A stretch of 64,000 nucleotides of DNA from an uncultured Eubacteriales bacterium (GTDB taxonomy: Bacteria > Bacillota > Clostridia > Oscillospirales > CAG-272): the NCBI GenBank assembly GCA_905205065.1, contig CAJLCI010000003.1, positions 1 through 64,000 on the forward strand. The letters are read 5' to 3'. A program made the translations under genes and the position numbers. The notes beneath the pieces were generated by a model that saw only the letters and a list, made by a program, of their open reading frames with translations, was not told the DNA's origin and did not search any database. Numbering within the stretch: position 1 is the first letter of the stretch; each line of letters starts with the position of its first letter. Positions 8,966 through 17,906 of this stretch are shown one piece after another.

Positions 8966-8994
8966 TTGAAATGTATATGTTTCTATGATATAAT
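8966..8994 (+). promoter_or_regulatory. SigA-type promoter upstream of the envelope genes
   Basis: TTGAAA (8966-8971), 17-base spacer, TATAAT (8989-8994). The transcript would start near 9001, inside or next to a near-palindromic AAAGC-catg-GCTTT hairpin, and reach the TTG-start gene at 9218. A 12-base direct repeat TACAATAACTCT at 9109 and 9125 lies in this leader. Confidence 0.65.
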
Positions 8995-9217
8995 AACCGA
9001 AAAGCCATGGCTTTCCGGTCTGCAAGTTTTTTCGCCTATATACGTCCATATATCAGCGGCTTTGCAAAGCAAAATTACGAAATACTGCGCTACTGTCGCA
9101 ATTCATGATACAATAACTCTATGTTACAATAACTCTGAAATTTATATCAAAGTTTACCGGTGCGTCTGCGAAATGACAACGAATAAAAGCAATTAATACG
9201 GAGGGAGGTATACTCAA

Positions 9218-10900
9218 TTGAATAGAACACAGGTATACAGCCCGGCAGCTCCTGCGGACCGCCGCGAACATCTTGAATCGAACGGTAAAAAACACATAAA
9301 TGATAAAGCAGAAAGCGAAATTCAAAAATCAAGAAAGAACAGTCGACAAAACAGTCAGAAAAACAGTCAACAAAATATTCACAATACTGCTTACTACGAT
9401 AAAAATCCAAAAAGAACTCCACATCAGACAAATAGAGACAATAATCCTCCGTTAAAAACAAAGAGTAAAGACAGAGAATACCATACTATCGGTCAAAGAC
9501 CAAATAAAATAGAAAAAATTTCCTATACAAAAACAAACGATAGTATTAGCATCAGACGAACAGCGGCTCATACCGTCAAGGAGAATATCCCCCCGAGAAA
9601 CGGACAGGAAAGCAGAAACAGAAGAGTAATACATAACAATGACGGAAAAATGGTTTCTGCCTCTCCGCAGACTCAGAACATACGAAACGGCTATAATACT
9701 TCTGCCGAAATAAAAAAAAGCCGGGATTACCAAGATAATATAATCCGGCAAAACAAATACGGTTCTGAATCAGACAATCAAAAACAAATTCAGACTTATA
9801 GTCACAGTACCGTCAATCAAAATAACTACGTAAACAATGTAAAAAGACAATACCCCGAGGCTCAAAGCTCTCAGAATCGATCACATAAGAAAAATATATA
9901 TTCCGAATCAAAATCCCGGCAGAAAAAAACATCTTATCAAAATCAAAAATCAGACAATAACAAGACGCACAGATACACAAAAGAAGAGCTGCGGATGCTG
10001 AGAGCGGCCGAAACCGCCCGAAAAACGGCTGAAGAGCAGATGATGCGGGAACGCCGTCAAAGGCAAAAAGAAAAACAGCGTCTAAACCGCGTCCGCAAAA
10101 AAAATGAAAGACGAAAATCGACCAAAAGATTTGTTTCTTCTCTGGCGCTCGGGATCGTAAATTCTATACCGAATTTCCTGTTGTTTCTGATAGTTTTTCT
10201 TTCACTCGGAGTTATATCTTCATTGGGAATATTCGCCTCACTGCATATTAATCTTAGCGATGCTCCAAAAACAATCGGCTTTAATATAACAGATACTGAT
10301 GAAACAAAAATATACAGCACTACGCTTTCAGCAAAAGAATACAGATACGGAAATATCATATACTTAAATATGAATGATTTTGCCGGGCGCTTCGGTTTTA
10401 TTACAGTAGGAACTGCGGATGAGTTAAAATACATTTCCGGTGAAAATGAAAATTATATTCTGAACATATCCGTAGGATCGTCTGAAATAACCGTAAATAA
10501 AATGCAGTTCAGACTAACAGCTCCGGTTATAAAAAACGGAGATAACATTCTTATTCCTCTCGAATTTTTCAAGATATATCTAAAAGGAATCTCGGTAAAC
10601 TTTGACGATGAAAAGTATGCCGTTACAATGGTAAGAGACATAGCAGAATATAACGTAACCGTCGCGGACGGAAAAACACCGGTTTATGAACCTGTGGGTT
10701 TCATACCTTCATTTCAGGAAACCACTCCTAATATTCCAGAGGATTCACTTTCTCAGGATATACTTGACGCAACCGACCCGACTCCAAAACCGGTTGTAAC
10801 ATACATAGATACCGACGGAGACGGGATTGCAGACACGGCAGTGGATTCCGCAACCGGAGAACCTATTCCCGAAATGAATCCGACTGGTACAGCCGAATAA
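9218..10900 (+). CDS. Membrane-anchored stalk-domain protein with long disordered N-terminus
   Basis: A 560-residue protein with no assigned function. Residues 1-250 are low complexity and rich in Asn, Gln, Lys, Arg and Ser. Residues 252-303 are a strongly basic Arg/Lys/Glu/Gln helix. One membrane segment lies at about 305-343. The outer part (about 375-475) resembles the copper-amine-oxidase-N-like stalk domain of Firmicutes surface proteins (IIYLNMNDFAGRFGF, ILIPLEFFKIY). A Thr/Pro/acidic tail contains DTDGDGIADTA, a Ca-binding thrombospondin-3-type motif. The topology is a cytoplasmic disordered tail with an external domain. The start is TTG, nine bases after GGAGG. The next gene has the same overall plan. 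Confidence 0.75.
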   Translation: MNRTQVYSPAAPADRREHLESNGKKHINDKAESEIQKSRKNSRQNSQKNSQQNIHNTAYYDKNPKRTPHQTNRDNNPPLKTKSKDREYHTIGQRPNKIEKISYTKTNDSISIRRTAAHTVKENIPPRNGQESRNRRVIHNNDGKMVSASPQTQNIRNGYNTSAEIKKSRDYQDNIIRQNKYGSESDNQKQIQTYSHSTVNQNNYVNNVKRQYPEAQSSQNRSHKKNIYSESKSRQKKTSYQNQKSDNNKTHRYTKEELRMLRAAETARKTAEEQMMRERRQRQKEKQRLNRVRKKNERRKSTKRFVSSLALGIVNSIPNFLLFLIVFLSLGVISSLGIFASLHINLSDAPKTIGFNITDTDETKIYSTTLSAKEYRYGNIIYLNMNDFAGRFGFITVGTADELKYISGENENYILNISVGSSEITVNKMQFRLTAPVIKNGDNILIPLEFFKIYLKGISVNFDDEKYAVTMVRDIAEYNVTVADGKTPVYEPVGFIPSFQETTPNIPEDSLSQDILDATDPTPKPVVTYIDTDGDGIADTAVDSATGEPIPEMNPTGTAE

Positions 10901-10973
10901 ATCCGACTGGTAACCCGGATAAAAATGCTCACACATAATAAAAGACTTTCCGCATCGCAAACAGAAAAAACGG

Positions 10974-11033
10974 CAAGTCAATGTCAAGTCAATATTCATT
11001 ATTTCAAGTCAATATAAAATATATCAAGTTAAT
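10974..11033 (+). repeat. Four phased TCAAGTCAAT repeats upstream of the VanY gene
   Basis: CAAGTCAAT at 10974, TCAAGTCAAT at 10984 and 11004, and TCAAGTTAAT at 11024. Start-to-start spacing is about 10, 20 and 20 bases, so all copies face the same side of the helix. They lie 30 bases or more before the VanY start. The arrangement looks like an operator for a response regulator or other multimer. No classical -10/-35 pair was identified beside them. Confidence 0.55.
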
Positions 11034-11063
11034 ATATTTATTACCTATAGCGAGGAAAATTCA

Positions 11064-12125
11064 TTGAACAATTCAATCAACGACAAAAGCAAAAATCCAG
11101 ATAACAGATACAAAAGAAGCGAAGACAGACTAAAAAACTATGCAGCCGCGCCAAATCATTCCGGAAGACAAAATTCAGCTCGTCCGTCGTCTGCGCGGCT
11201 TCGCGCCGAACGGGCAAAAGCCAGAATGAGACGAAAGAGAAGAAGACTTATATTTACAGCAATAACCACCGTTGTGCTGATTGCCGCCGTTGTCGGCACG
11301 GTATTCGTCATAGGCAGGCTTATATCCGCACTGACCGACAAAAATCATAACTTGGGAAACGAAACAGGTATTTCGGAAACCGGAGAAAAATCACCGGAAA
11401 CATTGCCTCCGGAAACAGATTCGGTCCAAGCCGAACCGTTAACAGGTCCCGCTGCATACGGTATCACATTTATTTCGGATTTATCTTCTTATGAGGAATA
11501 TATGGACCCCGCCGATCGCGACGGCTATCTTCTGATCGCAAACAAAACTACCTCCCTTGATGAGTCGTATATGCCCGATGATCTTATCGAACTTGCAGAT
11601 ACGCGCGCCGACGGACGTACAGTTCAAAAGCTCCGTTACAATGCAGCAAAGGCCTTTGAAGCTATGTTCATTGAAATGAGGGCTTGCGGATACACAGACG
11701 TTTCAATTACAAGCGGCTACAGATCGTACAGCTATCAGGCAAAGCTTTTTGAAGATTACACAAACAAAGAGCTTGCCAATCATCCCGGCTGGACTCTTGA
11801 ACAAGCAGAGGAAATGGCCGCGACATACTCGGCACGAGCAGGAACAAGCGAGCATCAAACAGGACTATGCTGCGACATGCATAATCTTTCATCTGCAGAT
11901 AAGGCCTTTGCAAATGAGCCTGTCTACACTTGGCTCTGCGACAATTCTTGGAAGTTTGGCATAATTCTGCGTTACCCCGAGGATAAGACAGATATAACAG
12001 GATACGACTTTGAACCGTGGCATTACCGCTACGTAGGCCGGTATCATGCTTCTAAAATCCATGAAAGCGGTCTTTGTCTCGAGGAATATATTTCTCAGCT
12101 AAATATATCCGTCCCCGAAAAATAG
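11064..12125 (+). CDS. VanY-type D-alanyl-D-alanine carboxypeptidase (peptidase M15B)
   Basis: Predicted zinc DD-carboxypeptidase that trims the terminal D-Ala of peptidoglycan stem peptides outside the membrane. Of 353 residues, 1-58 are basic and disordered and about 60-88 form a membrane anchor. A Glu/Pro/Thr linker follows, and about 185-345 is the catalytic domain. The zinc and catalytic set is visible: SGYRSYSYQ, SEHQTGLCCDMH (His264, Asp271) and FEPWHYRYVG (Glu317, His320). Start TTG after GAGGAAAA. It follows the stalk-domain protein by 163 bases, which carry phased direct repeats. General cell-wall trimming is more likely than vancomycin resistance, since no vanH/A/X/R/S neighbours are present. 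Confidence 0.88.
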   Translation: MNNSINDKSKNPDNRYKRSEDRLKNYAAAPNHSGRQNSARPSSARLRAERAKARMRRKRRRLIFTAITTVVLIAAVVGTVFVIGRLISALTDKNHNLGNETGISETGEKSPETLPPETDSVQAEPLTGPAAYGITFISDLSSYEEYMDPADRDGYLLIANKTTSLDESYMPDDLIELADTRADGRTVQKLRYNAAKAFEAMFIEMRACGYTDVSITSGYRSYSYQAKLFEDYTNKELANHPGWTLEQAEEMAATYSARAGTSEHQTGLCCDMHNLSSADKAFANEPVYTWLCDNSWKFGIILRYPEDKTDITGYDFEPWHYRYVGRYHASKIHESGLCLEEYISQLNISVPEK

Positions 12126-12211
12126 CATCGAACTGAAAGAAATATCAAAAAAATCCGTAAAAAAATACTTTACATAAAATTAAGAAAGGATGTTCCCATA
12201 AAATCAGGAAC

Positions 12212-14158
12212 ATGGTAATTGACATGGAAAAATATGTGCCATATCCGCTATATTATGACGATATGCCAATAGACATATCATTTGTTTTTGAATCAGAACG
12301 CCCTGCAGGAAAGCATGGATTTATGAAAGCGGCAGGCGATCACTTTGAATTTGAAGACGGAACCAAAGCTCGCTTTTGGGGCGTAAACTTTAACGGCGGA
12401 GCATGCTTTCCTTCGCACGAATATTCTGAAATTGTAGCGGAAAGACTTGCAAAAACCGGATGCAATATTGTCCGTTTTCATCAGCTCGATGCAGAATGGG
12501 ATTGCCCCAACATTTTTTCCTATACTCGCGGTAAACGTATCGATACAACCCGAAAGCTTGATCCGCGCAGTATGGAACGTCTGGATTACCTGATCTACTG
12601 TTTAAAAGAACACGGTATATATTGTTACCTTGATATGCTTACGTACCGCCGGTATAAATCCGGAGACGGTGTAGAGGCGGCAGAGGATATGATTGATTCC
12701 ACAAAATATTCCTTTAACATATACGATCAAAGAATGAAGGATTTACAAAAAGAATTCATGCATGACATCTGGAATCATTTTAACCCCTATACTGCGTTTA
12801 AATACAAAGACGATCCTGTCTTTGTCATGACTGAAATTATTAATGAGAGCGAGCTTTTCAGCAAAGCAAATTTCACTGTTGAACCATATACGTCAAAATT
12901 CAGAGAAATGTTTGCCGGTTGGCTGAATGAAAGAAATATTGACTTTGACGCAAAGAACTGTGATCTGTCCGCAAAAGACGGTGTTCTTGCGGAATTCAAA
13001 AAAGAAGTCGATAGAAAATATTTCCGTGAAATGCGGGATTACATGATTTCAATAGGGGTCAAAATTCCGATTACGGGTACCAACTGGTTTCTGTGCGACG
13101 AGCTGACCGAGGCTCATCTCGACATGGACTTTATGGACAGTCATACATATTTTTATGACTGGAGGTGGAACGACCATCTCACAATGCTCAATTCTCTTAC
13201 CGATCAGGAAGATTGCGCTCTTAACCCGATTCTGAACGAACGCATTTACGGACGTCCTTTTTTCGTATCCGAATGGGATATGCCCTGGCCGAATCCGTGT
13301 CGATGCGAAAGTCCGCTGCTGTACGCGGCCGCCGGATCATATCAGAATTGGTCCGGTTTTGCTATTCATACATATTCCTATACAACACATCTCGAAAGAC
13401 TTGATATCCTCGGAAAGGAAATTCTTCCGCCCTGTATAGACGGCGTCGGATACAGGGAAGGCGTGTTTTCCGTCTGGAATGATCCTGCAAAATTCGGACT
13501 ATTTTATCACAGTGCATTGATTACAAGGCGTGAGGATGTAAAGCCTGCATCTGAATCGGTAAAAATCAAGGCCGGGGAAAACAAGCGTGATGCATTTCAC
13601 GCGGCGGCAGAGTTCAAACAGGTAGGCGTAAGCTTTGAAGATGGAGAAGACGCCGGAAAACCACTTGTAAATCTTGACAACGGCGAGGTATCTTCTACCG
13701 ACGGTCAGCTTTACAGAAGCTGGACTAAAAACTATGGATACATCAATAGCGAACGTACAAAGGCTGTTTACGGAAGGCTCGGCAAAAACGGAAAAATCAA
13801 ATTGGACGGACTCACCGTTACCGCTGAAAGCGATTCCGGTGTAATAGCTATATCATCGCTGACAGACGAATCACTCGAGAATACCGACAACATTCTGCTG
13901 ACAGCACTCTGCGATGCCGTCAATACCGACATGAAATGGGACGGAGAGCATATGCTTGAATACGGTCACGGTCCTGTCCAAATTAAGGTAATGCAGGCGG
14001 AAATCGAACTAAAAACCTGCGGAAAAATGAGAATCCGTTCTATAGGACCGGAAGCGCAGACAACCGGTGAAGTTTCAACAGAATACGAAAACGGAATTCT
14101 CAAATTTAAGCTTGGTGAAGAGAACCCCGGTATGTACTATCTTATAACACGGGAATAA
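12212..14158 (+). CDS. Clan GH-A glycoside hydrolase (GH5-like)
   Basis: A 648-residue putative glycosidase without signal peptide, so probably intracellular. It begins with a short beta-rich N-terminal region (KHGFMKAAGDHFEFEDG), then a TIM barrel (FWGVNFNGGACFP, CNIVRFHQLDAEW). The acid/base residue is predicted as Glu212 in IINESEL and the nucleophile as Glu354 in FFVSEWDMPW, in the usual clan GH-A pattern. The final 250 residues look like a beta-sandwich accessory domain. The substrate cannot be fixed from sequence; beta-mannan, beta-glucan or a galactoside are all possible. The start is uncertain between ATG 12212 and ATG 12224. A perfect terminator follows. Confidence 0.75.
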   Translation: MVIDMEKYVPYPLYYDDMPIDISFVFESERPAGKHGFMKAAGDHFEFEDGTKARFWGVNFNGGACFPSHEYSEIVAERLAKTGCNIVRFHQLDAEWDCPNIFSYTRGKRIDTTRKLDPRSMERLDYLIYCLKEHGIYCYLDMLTYRRYKSGDGVEAAEDMIDSTKYSFNIYDQRMKDLQKEFMHDIWNHFNPYTAFKYKDDPVFVMTEIINESELFSKANFTVEPYTSKFREMFAGWLNERNIDFDAKNCDLSAKDGVLAEFKKEVDRKYFREMRDYMISIGVKIPITGTNWFLCDELTEAHLDMDFMDSHTYFYDWRWNDHLTMLNSLTDQEDCALNPILNERIYGRPFFVSEWDMPWPNPCRCESPLLYAAAGSYQNWSGFAIHTYSYTTHLERLDILGKEILPPCIDGVGYREGVFSVWNDPAKFGLFYHSALITRREDVKPASESVKIKAGENKRDAFHAAAEFKQVGVSFEDGEDAGKPLVNLDNGEVSSTDGQLYRSWTKNYGYINSERTKAVYGRLGKNGKIKLDGLTVTAESDSGVIAISSLTDESLENTDNILLTALCDAVNTDMKWDGEHMLEYGHGPVQIKVMQAEIELKTCGKMRIRSIGPEAQTTGEVSTEYENGILKFKLGEENPGMYYLITRE

Positions 14159-14181
14159 AGTATAAAACGTATGTTATAATT

Positions 14182-14232
14182 AAAACTCAAAAATCTGTTT
14201 CGTAAAATCTGAAACAGATTTTTGAGTTTTTT
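14182..14232 (+). terminator. Rho-independent terminator after the glycosidase gene
   Basis: A perfect inverted repeat of about 20 bases, with arms AAAACTCAAAAATCTGTTTC and the matching GAAACAGATTTTTGAG and a nine-base loop, ends in a T-run. The A-rich left flank means it could also work on the other strand. Confidence 0.9.
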
Positions 14233-14546
14233 GTATTTATATGATAATATTAGGAAATACTTTAACTAATCAGAGACATATTTAATTTGACAGAACAAAA
14301 AACAGCGGTAAGCTTAAACAAGATGTCCTTATCAATCCCGAAAACTGCCTCCAAAATTATCCTATTTTTAAGTATTCCTCTATTTCATAGGCTGAAACAA
14401 TGCGCTTCATACTTTAGAAAAAGAGCATAATGCCAGATGCCAATAAAAATGCAGAAGGCAGGAGAATAACGGTATTGTTTATCTCTGACTGCTGTTTTAT
14501 TTGAAACAAATATACTAAAAATTGTAGAAAGGGTAATTAGTTAGTT
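14233..14546 (+). other. Leader region of ldh
   Basis: These 314 bases have no gene. A TATACT box at about 14509-14514 lies near the ldh start without a good -35 hexamer, so the promoter is uncertain. No T-box, riboswitch or obvious Rex palindrome was recognised. Confidence 0.3.
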
Positions 14547-15554
14547 ATGGTTAGTCTTGATATAAGCGCCGGCTCAATAAAAGAGAATAAGCAATTCAAA
14601 AGAAAAATTGTAATCGTGGGAACAGGGCTTGTCGGCTCAAGCTATGCATTTACACTGCTTAACAGAAATCTTTGCGATGAACTTGTTTTAATAGACGCAA
14701 ACCAGCAAAAAGCTGAAGGAGAAGCCGCTGATCTCGCGCATGGACTTGCTTTTTCAGATTCCACAATGGATATATACGCCGGCAATTACAGCGACTGCCG
14801 AGATGCATCAATTGTCGTAATTGCGGCGGGAGCGGCACAGGCCGTAGGTGAGACAAGAAGCGACGCAGGTATTATCACGCGAAACAGCCGAACCATTGAG
14901 ACAATTGTAAAAAGTACGGCAGAAAGCGGGTTTGAAGGCATTTTTCTAATCGCCACCAATCCGGTAGATGTAATGTCTATGATTGCATATAAAAGCTCCG
15001 GATTTCCCGCGTCGCGTATAATCGGAAGCGGAACTACTCTTGACACTGCAAGGCTGAGATTTCTTCTTGGCAAATATTTCGGCGTTGACGCACATAATAT
15101 TCACGCATACGTAATCGGAGAACACGGAGACAGCGAATTCGTTCCATGGTCAAACGCTTTTGTATCTACAAAAAGTACAGATGAACTCTGCGCTGAGCAT
15201 CCGCTTCGGTTTTCAAAGGACAAGCTTACAGAACTGGAACAGGAAGTTCGGGGCTCAGCGTACAAAATAATTGCCGCAAAACAAGCCACATGCTATGGAA
15301 TCGGTATGGCGCTTGCAAGAATTACAAAAGCTATTTTTGAGGATGAACACAGTATTTTGACCGTTTCTTCCCTTCTTGAAGGAGAATACAATCTCGGAAA
15401 CGTATGGCTCGGCACACCATGTATATTGGGTAAAGAGGGAATCTACGGCAAACTGAGGCTTAAACTTACTGATGAAGAAACAGAAAAATTAAAATTTTCT
15501 GCGAATGTAGTTGCAAAAAATTATGATGACGCTTTATCGTCAATCATAATTTAA
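14547..15554 (+). CDS. ldh: L-lactate dehydrogenase
   Basis: Reduces pyruvate to L-lactate with NADH to recycle NAD during fermentation. The 335-residue protein has the Rossmann motif IVIVGTGLVGSSYA and NAD-binding Asp in LVLIDANQ. The active-site loop GAAQAVGETRSDAG carries Gln at the substrate-specificity position (Gln marks lactate, Arg marks malate dehydrogenases). ATNPVDVM, the catalytic His in IGEHGDSEFVPWS and the substrate Arg in TLDTARLR are present. The roughly 20 residues before the Rossmann fold are longer than usual. Monocistronic between two strong terminators. Confidence 0.95.
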   Translation: MVSLDISAGSIKENKQFKRKIVIVGTGLVGSSYAFTLLNRNLCDELVLIDANQQKAEGEAADLAHGLAFSDSTMDIYAGNYSDCRDASIVVIAAGAAQAVGETRSDAGIITRNSRTIETIVKSTAESGFEGIFLIATNPVDVMSMIAYKSSGFPASRIIGSGTTLDTARLRFLLGKYFGVDAHNIHAYVIGEHGDSEFVPWSNAFVSTKSTDELCAEHPLRFSKDKLTELEQEVRGSAYKIIAAKQATCYGIGMALARITKAIFEDEHSILTVSSLLEGEYNLGNVWLGTPCILGKEGIYGKLRLKLTDEETEKLKFSANVVAKNYDDALSSIII

Positions 15555-15580
15555 CAGATAAAAAATTATACAGTAACAGA

Positions 15581-15626
15581 AACAAGTCCCCGAATTCGTT
15601 TCATCGAATCTCAGGGACTTGTTTCT
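15581..15626. terminator. Bidirectional terminator between ldh and metA
   Basis: AAACAAGTCCC and GGGACTTGTTT form an 11-bp outer stem enclosing CGAAT/ATTCG. T-rich flank on the plus side and A-rich flank on the other serve the convergent genes ldh and metA. Confidence 0.85.
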
Positions 15627-15627
15627 T

Positions 15628-16545
15628 CTATTGTATTGCCGCTATATCATACGGAGTTGTCTGATATACAAAGTAATTGAGCCAATTCGAAAATAACAGA
15701 TTGGCGTGAGCCCGCCATGATACAATTGGTTTCTTCGAAGCGTCATCATCAGGAAAATAATTTTTCGGAACAGCTATAGAAAGTCCCTTATTTATATCGC
15801 GCTGATATTCCTTTCCGAGCGTATCTGCATCATACTCGGGATGCCCCGTAATAAAAATCTGCTTTCCGTCCTTCGTCATTGCGGCATAAACGCCGGCCTC
15901 ATCCGAACTTGCAAGAATACGAATCTCCGGAATGCTTTCAATATCATCTCTGTTAACTGTAGTATGACGTGAATGGGGCGCCATAAAGCTGCCATCAAAT
16001 CCGCGCAAAAGAATAGCGTTTTTATAGTCAACCGTATGCGGAAATATCCCGAAAAGTTTATTTTTAAGCAAATGCTTTTTAATTCCAAAATGATAGTACA
16101 ATCCGGCCTGTGCGCCCCAACAAATATGCAGCGTACTGTGAACATGGCTTTTAGTCCATTCCAATATAGCGCAAAGCTCTTCCCAGTATTCAACCTCTTC
16201 AAAAGGCATACGTTCTACAGGAGCTCCGGTAATAATCATACCGTCATAACGGTTTTCTTTTACCTCGCTGAAGGTTTTATAAAAAGCAAGCAAATGCTCC
16301 TGAGATGTATTTTTTGATTTATGACTTTCTGTATATATCAAATCCGCTTCAACCTGAAGCGGAGTGTTGCCGAGGAGCCGCATCAGCTGGGTTTCAGTAT
16401 CAATCTTCGTCGGCATAAGATTCAATAAAAGAAGTCTGAGCGGACGAATATCCTGACTGACAGCTCTTGTCTCGGTCATGACAAAAATATTTTCACTTGT
16501 AAGCGTATCATACGCAGGAAGATTATTTGGTATTTTTATCGGCAT
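15628..16545 (-). CDS. metAA: Homoserine O-acetyltransferase (MetA family)
   Basis: Acylates homoserine in methionine synthesis. The 305-residue protein matches the MetA family throughout: [33 protein letters not shown], catalytic Cys142 in [12 protein letters not shown], His in GHPEYD. Residue 111 is Glu ([15 protein letters not shown]). Published work on MetA shows Glu111 selects acetyl-CoA and Gly111 succinyl-CoA, so O-acetylhomoserine is the expected product. That matches the next upstream gene, an O-acetylhomoserine sulfhydrylase. Last gene of the T-box-headed run; ends at a convergent terminator with ldh. Confidence 0.93.
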   Translation of the reverse strand: MPIKIPNNLPAYDTLTSENIFVMTETRAVSQDIRPLRLLLLNLMPTKIDTETQLMRLLGNTPLQVEADLIYTESHKSKNTSQEHLLAFYKTFSEVKENRYDGMIITGAPVERMPFEEVEYWEELCAILEWTKSHVHSTLHICWGAQAGLYYHFGIKKHLLKNKLFGIFPHTVDYKNAILLRGFDGSFMAPHSRHTTVNRDDIESIPEIRILASSDEAGVYAAMTKDGKQIFITGHPEYDADTLGKEYQRDINKGLSIAVPKNYFPDDDASKKPIVSWRAHANLLFSNWLNYFVYQTTPYDIAAIQ

Positions 16546-16617
16546 TTTATCCCCCGTACCGCCGGTAACGGCTCGTTAATCCGAAAAGTCCGGCCGTAAA
16601 AAACGGCATAATGTTAG

Positions 16618-17904
16618 TTAAATCTTTTCAAGCGATTGTTCAATATCGGCTATAAGATCGTCGGCGCTTTCAAGTCCGCACGAAAAACGCACAAGATCAG
16701 GCGCAACTCCGGCCGCCTTTAATTCGTCGTCATTCATCTGACGGTGAGTTGAACTTGCCGGGTGCAGACAGCATGTTCTCGCGTCTGCAACGTGAGTTTC
16801 GATTGCGGCAAGCTTCAAATTTTTCATAAAAAGCTCGGCGGCCGCTCTGCCGCCCTTAACGCCGAAGCTTACAACACCGCAGGAACCATTCGGAAGATAT
16901 TTTTTAACAAGCTCATAATCTTCTCCGGACGGAAGTCCCGGATATATTACCCAGTCTATTTTCGGATGTTTTTCAAGATATTCTGCAACCGACATTCCGT
17001 TCGCGCAGTGCTGCTGCATACGAACGTGGAGACTTTCGAGCCCAAGATTCAGCATAAATGCACTCTGAGGAGACGGAGCCGAGCCGAAATCCCGCATAAG
17101 CTGAGCTGTAGCCTTGGTTATAAACGCACCCGCATTTCCGAATTTTTCTACATAAGTTATTCCATGATAGCTGTCATCAGGCGTACATAATCCCGGAAAC
17201 TTCTCTGCATAAGCCTTCCAGTCAAAATTTCCTGAATCAACGATACAGCCTCCTACCGCAGCCCCATGACCGTCCATGTACTTTGTGGTAGAATGAGTAA
17301 CTATATCGGCTCCCCACTCAAACGGACGGCAGTTTACCGGCGTAGCGAATGTATTATCTACAATCAGAGGAACTCCGTGACGGTGCGCGGCAAGAGCAAA
17401 TCTTTCTATATCAAGAACAGTCAGCGCAGGATTGGCAATCGTTTCTCCGAATACCGCCTTAGTTTCTGGTCTAAAGGCGCTTTCAAGCTCTTCATCTGAA
17501 CAATGCGGCGGCACAAAGGTAAAATTAATTCCCATCTTTTTCATTGTAACAGCAAAAAGGTTAAATGTCCCTCCGTATATCGACGAGCATGCCACAACGT
17601 GATCCCCACACGATACAATATTAAAAACCGCATAGAAGTTAGCGGCCTGTCCCGATGATGTCAGCATTGCCGCCGTTCCGCCTTCAAGCTCGCAAATTTT
17701 AGCCGCGACACGATCACATGTAGGATTCTGAAGACGGGAATAAAAATACCCCTCGGCTTCAAGATCAAAAAGCTTTCCCATATCCTCGCTTGTACTGTAT
17801 TTAAATGTCGTGCTTTGCACAATCGGAATTTGACGCGGTTCTCCATTGTTGGGAGTATATCCTCCCTGTACGCATATAGTATCTATTGACTTTTTACTTT
17901 CCAT
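16618..17904 (-). CDS. metY: O-acetylhomoserine sulfhydrylase (aminocarboxypropyltransferase)
   Basis: PLP enzyme that joins O-acetylhomoserine and sulfide to homocysteine, by direct sulfhydrylation. The 428-residue protein has the Cys/Met-metabolism fold with QSTTFKYSTSEDMG, SSGQAANFYA, the PLP site VDNTFATPV and the Schiff-base Lys in THSTTKYMDGHG. Length over 420 and the SxxTH-type C-terminal HPASSTHRQMNDDEL favour MetY over MetB/MetC. It starts two bases after the ilvE stop, so the two are coupled, and metA follows 72 bases later, giving acetylation and sulfhydrylation side by side. Confidence 0.93.
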   Translation of the reverse strand: MESKKSIDTICVQGGYTPNNGEPRQIPIVQSTTFKYSTSEDMGKLFDLEAEGYFYSRLQNPTCDRVAAKICELEGGTAAMLTSSGQAANFYAVFNIVSCGDHVVACSSIYGGTFNLFAVTMKKMGINFTFVPPHCSDEELESAFRPETKAVFGETIANPALTVLDIERFALAAHRHGVPLIVDNTFATPVNCRPFEWGADIVTHSTTKYMDGHGAAVGGCIVDSGNFDWKAYAEKFPGLCTPDDSYHGITYVEKFGNAGAFITKATAQLMRDFGSAPSPQSAFMLNLGLESLHVRMQQHCANGMSVAEYLEKHPKIDWVIYPGLPSGEDYELVKKYLPNGSCGVVSFGVKGGRAAAELFMKNLKLAAIETHVADARTCCLHPASSTHRQMNDDELKAAGVAPDLVRFSCGLESADDLIADIEQSLEKI

Positions 17905-17906
17905 TT

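Noticed and set aside
8996..9038. Rho-independent terminator (AAAGC-catg-GCTTT then T6)
   Set aside because: It lies at the predicted transcription start and the T-run is nine bases from the stem, so a terminator role for that transcript is unlikely.
8966..9196. 76-codon plus-strand open frame before the stalk-protein gene
   Set aside because: It begins inside the -35 box of a good promoter, has no ribosome site and no recognisable product.
11064..12125. Vancomycin resistance determinant
   Set aside because: A lone VanY-type carboxypeptidase without vanR/S/H/A/X; general cell-wall enzymes of this family are common.
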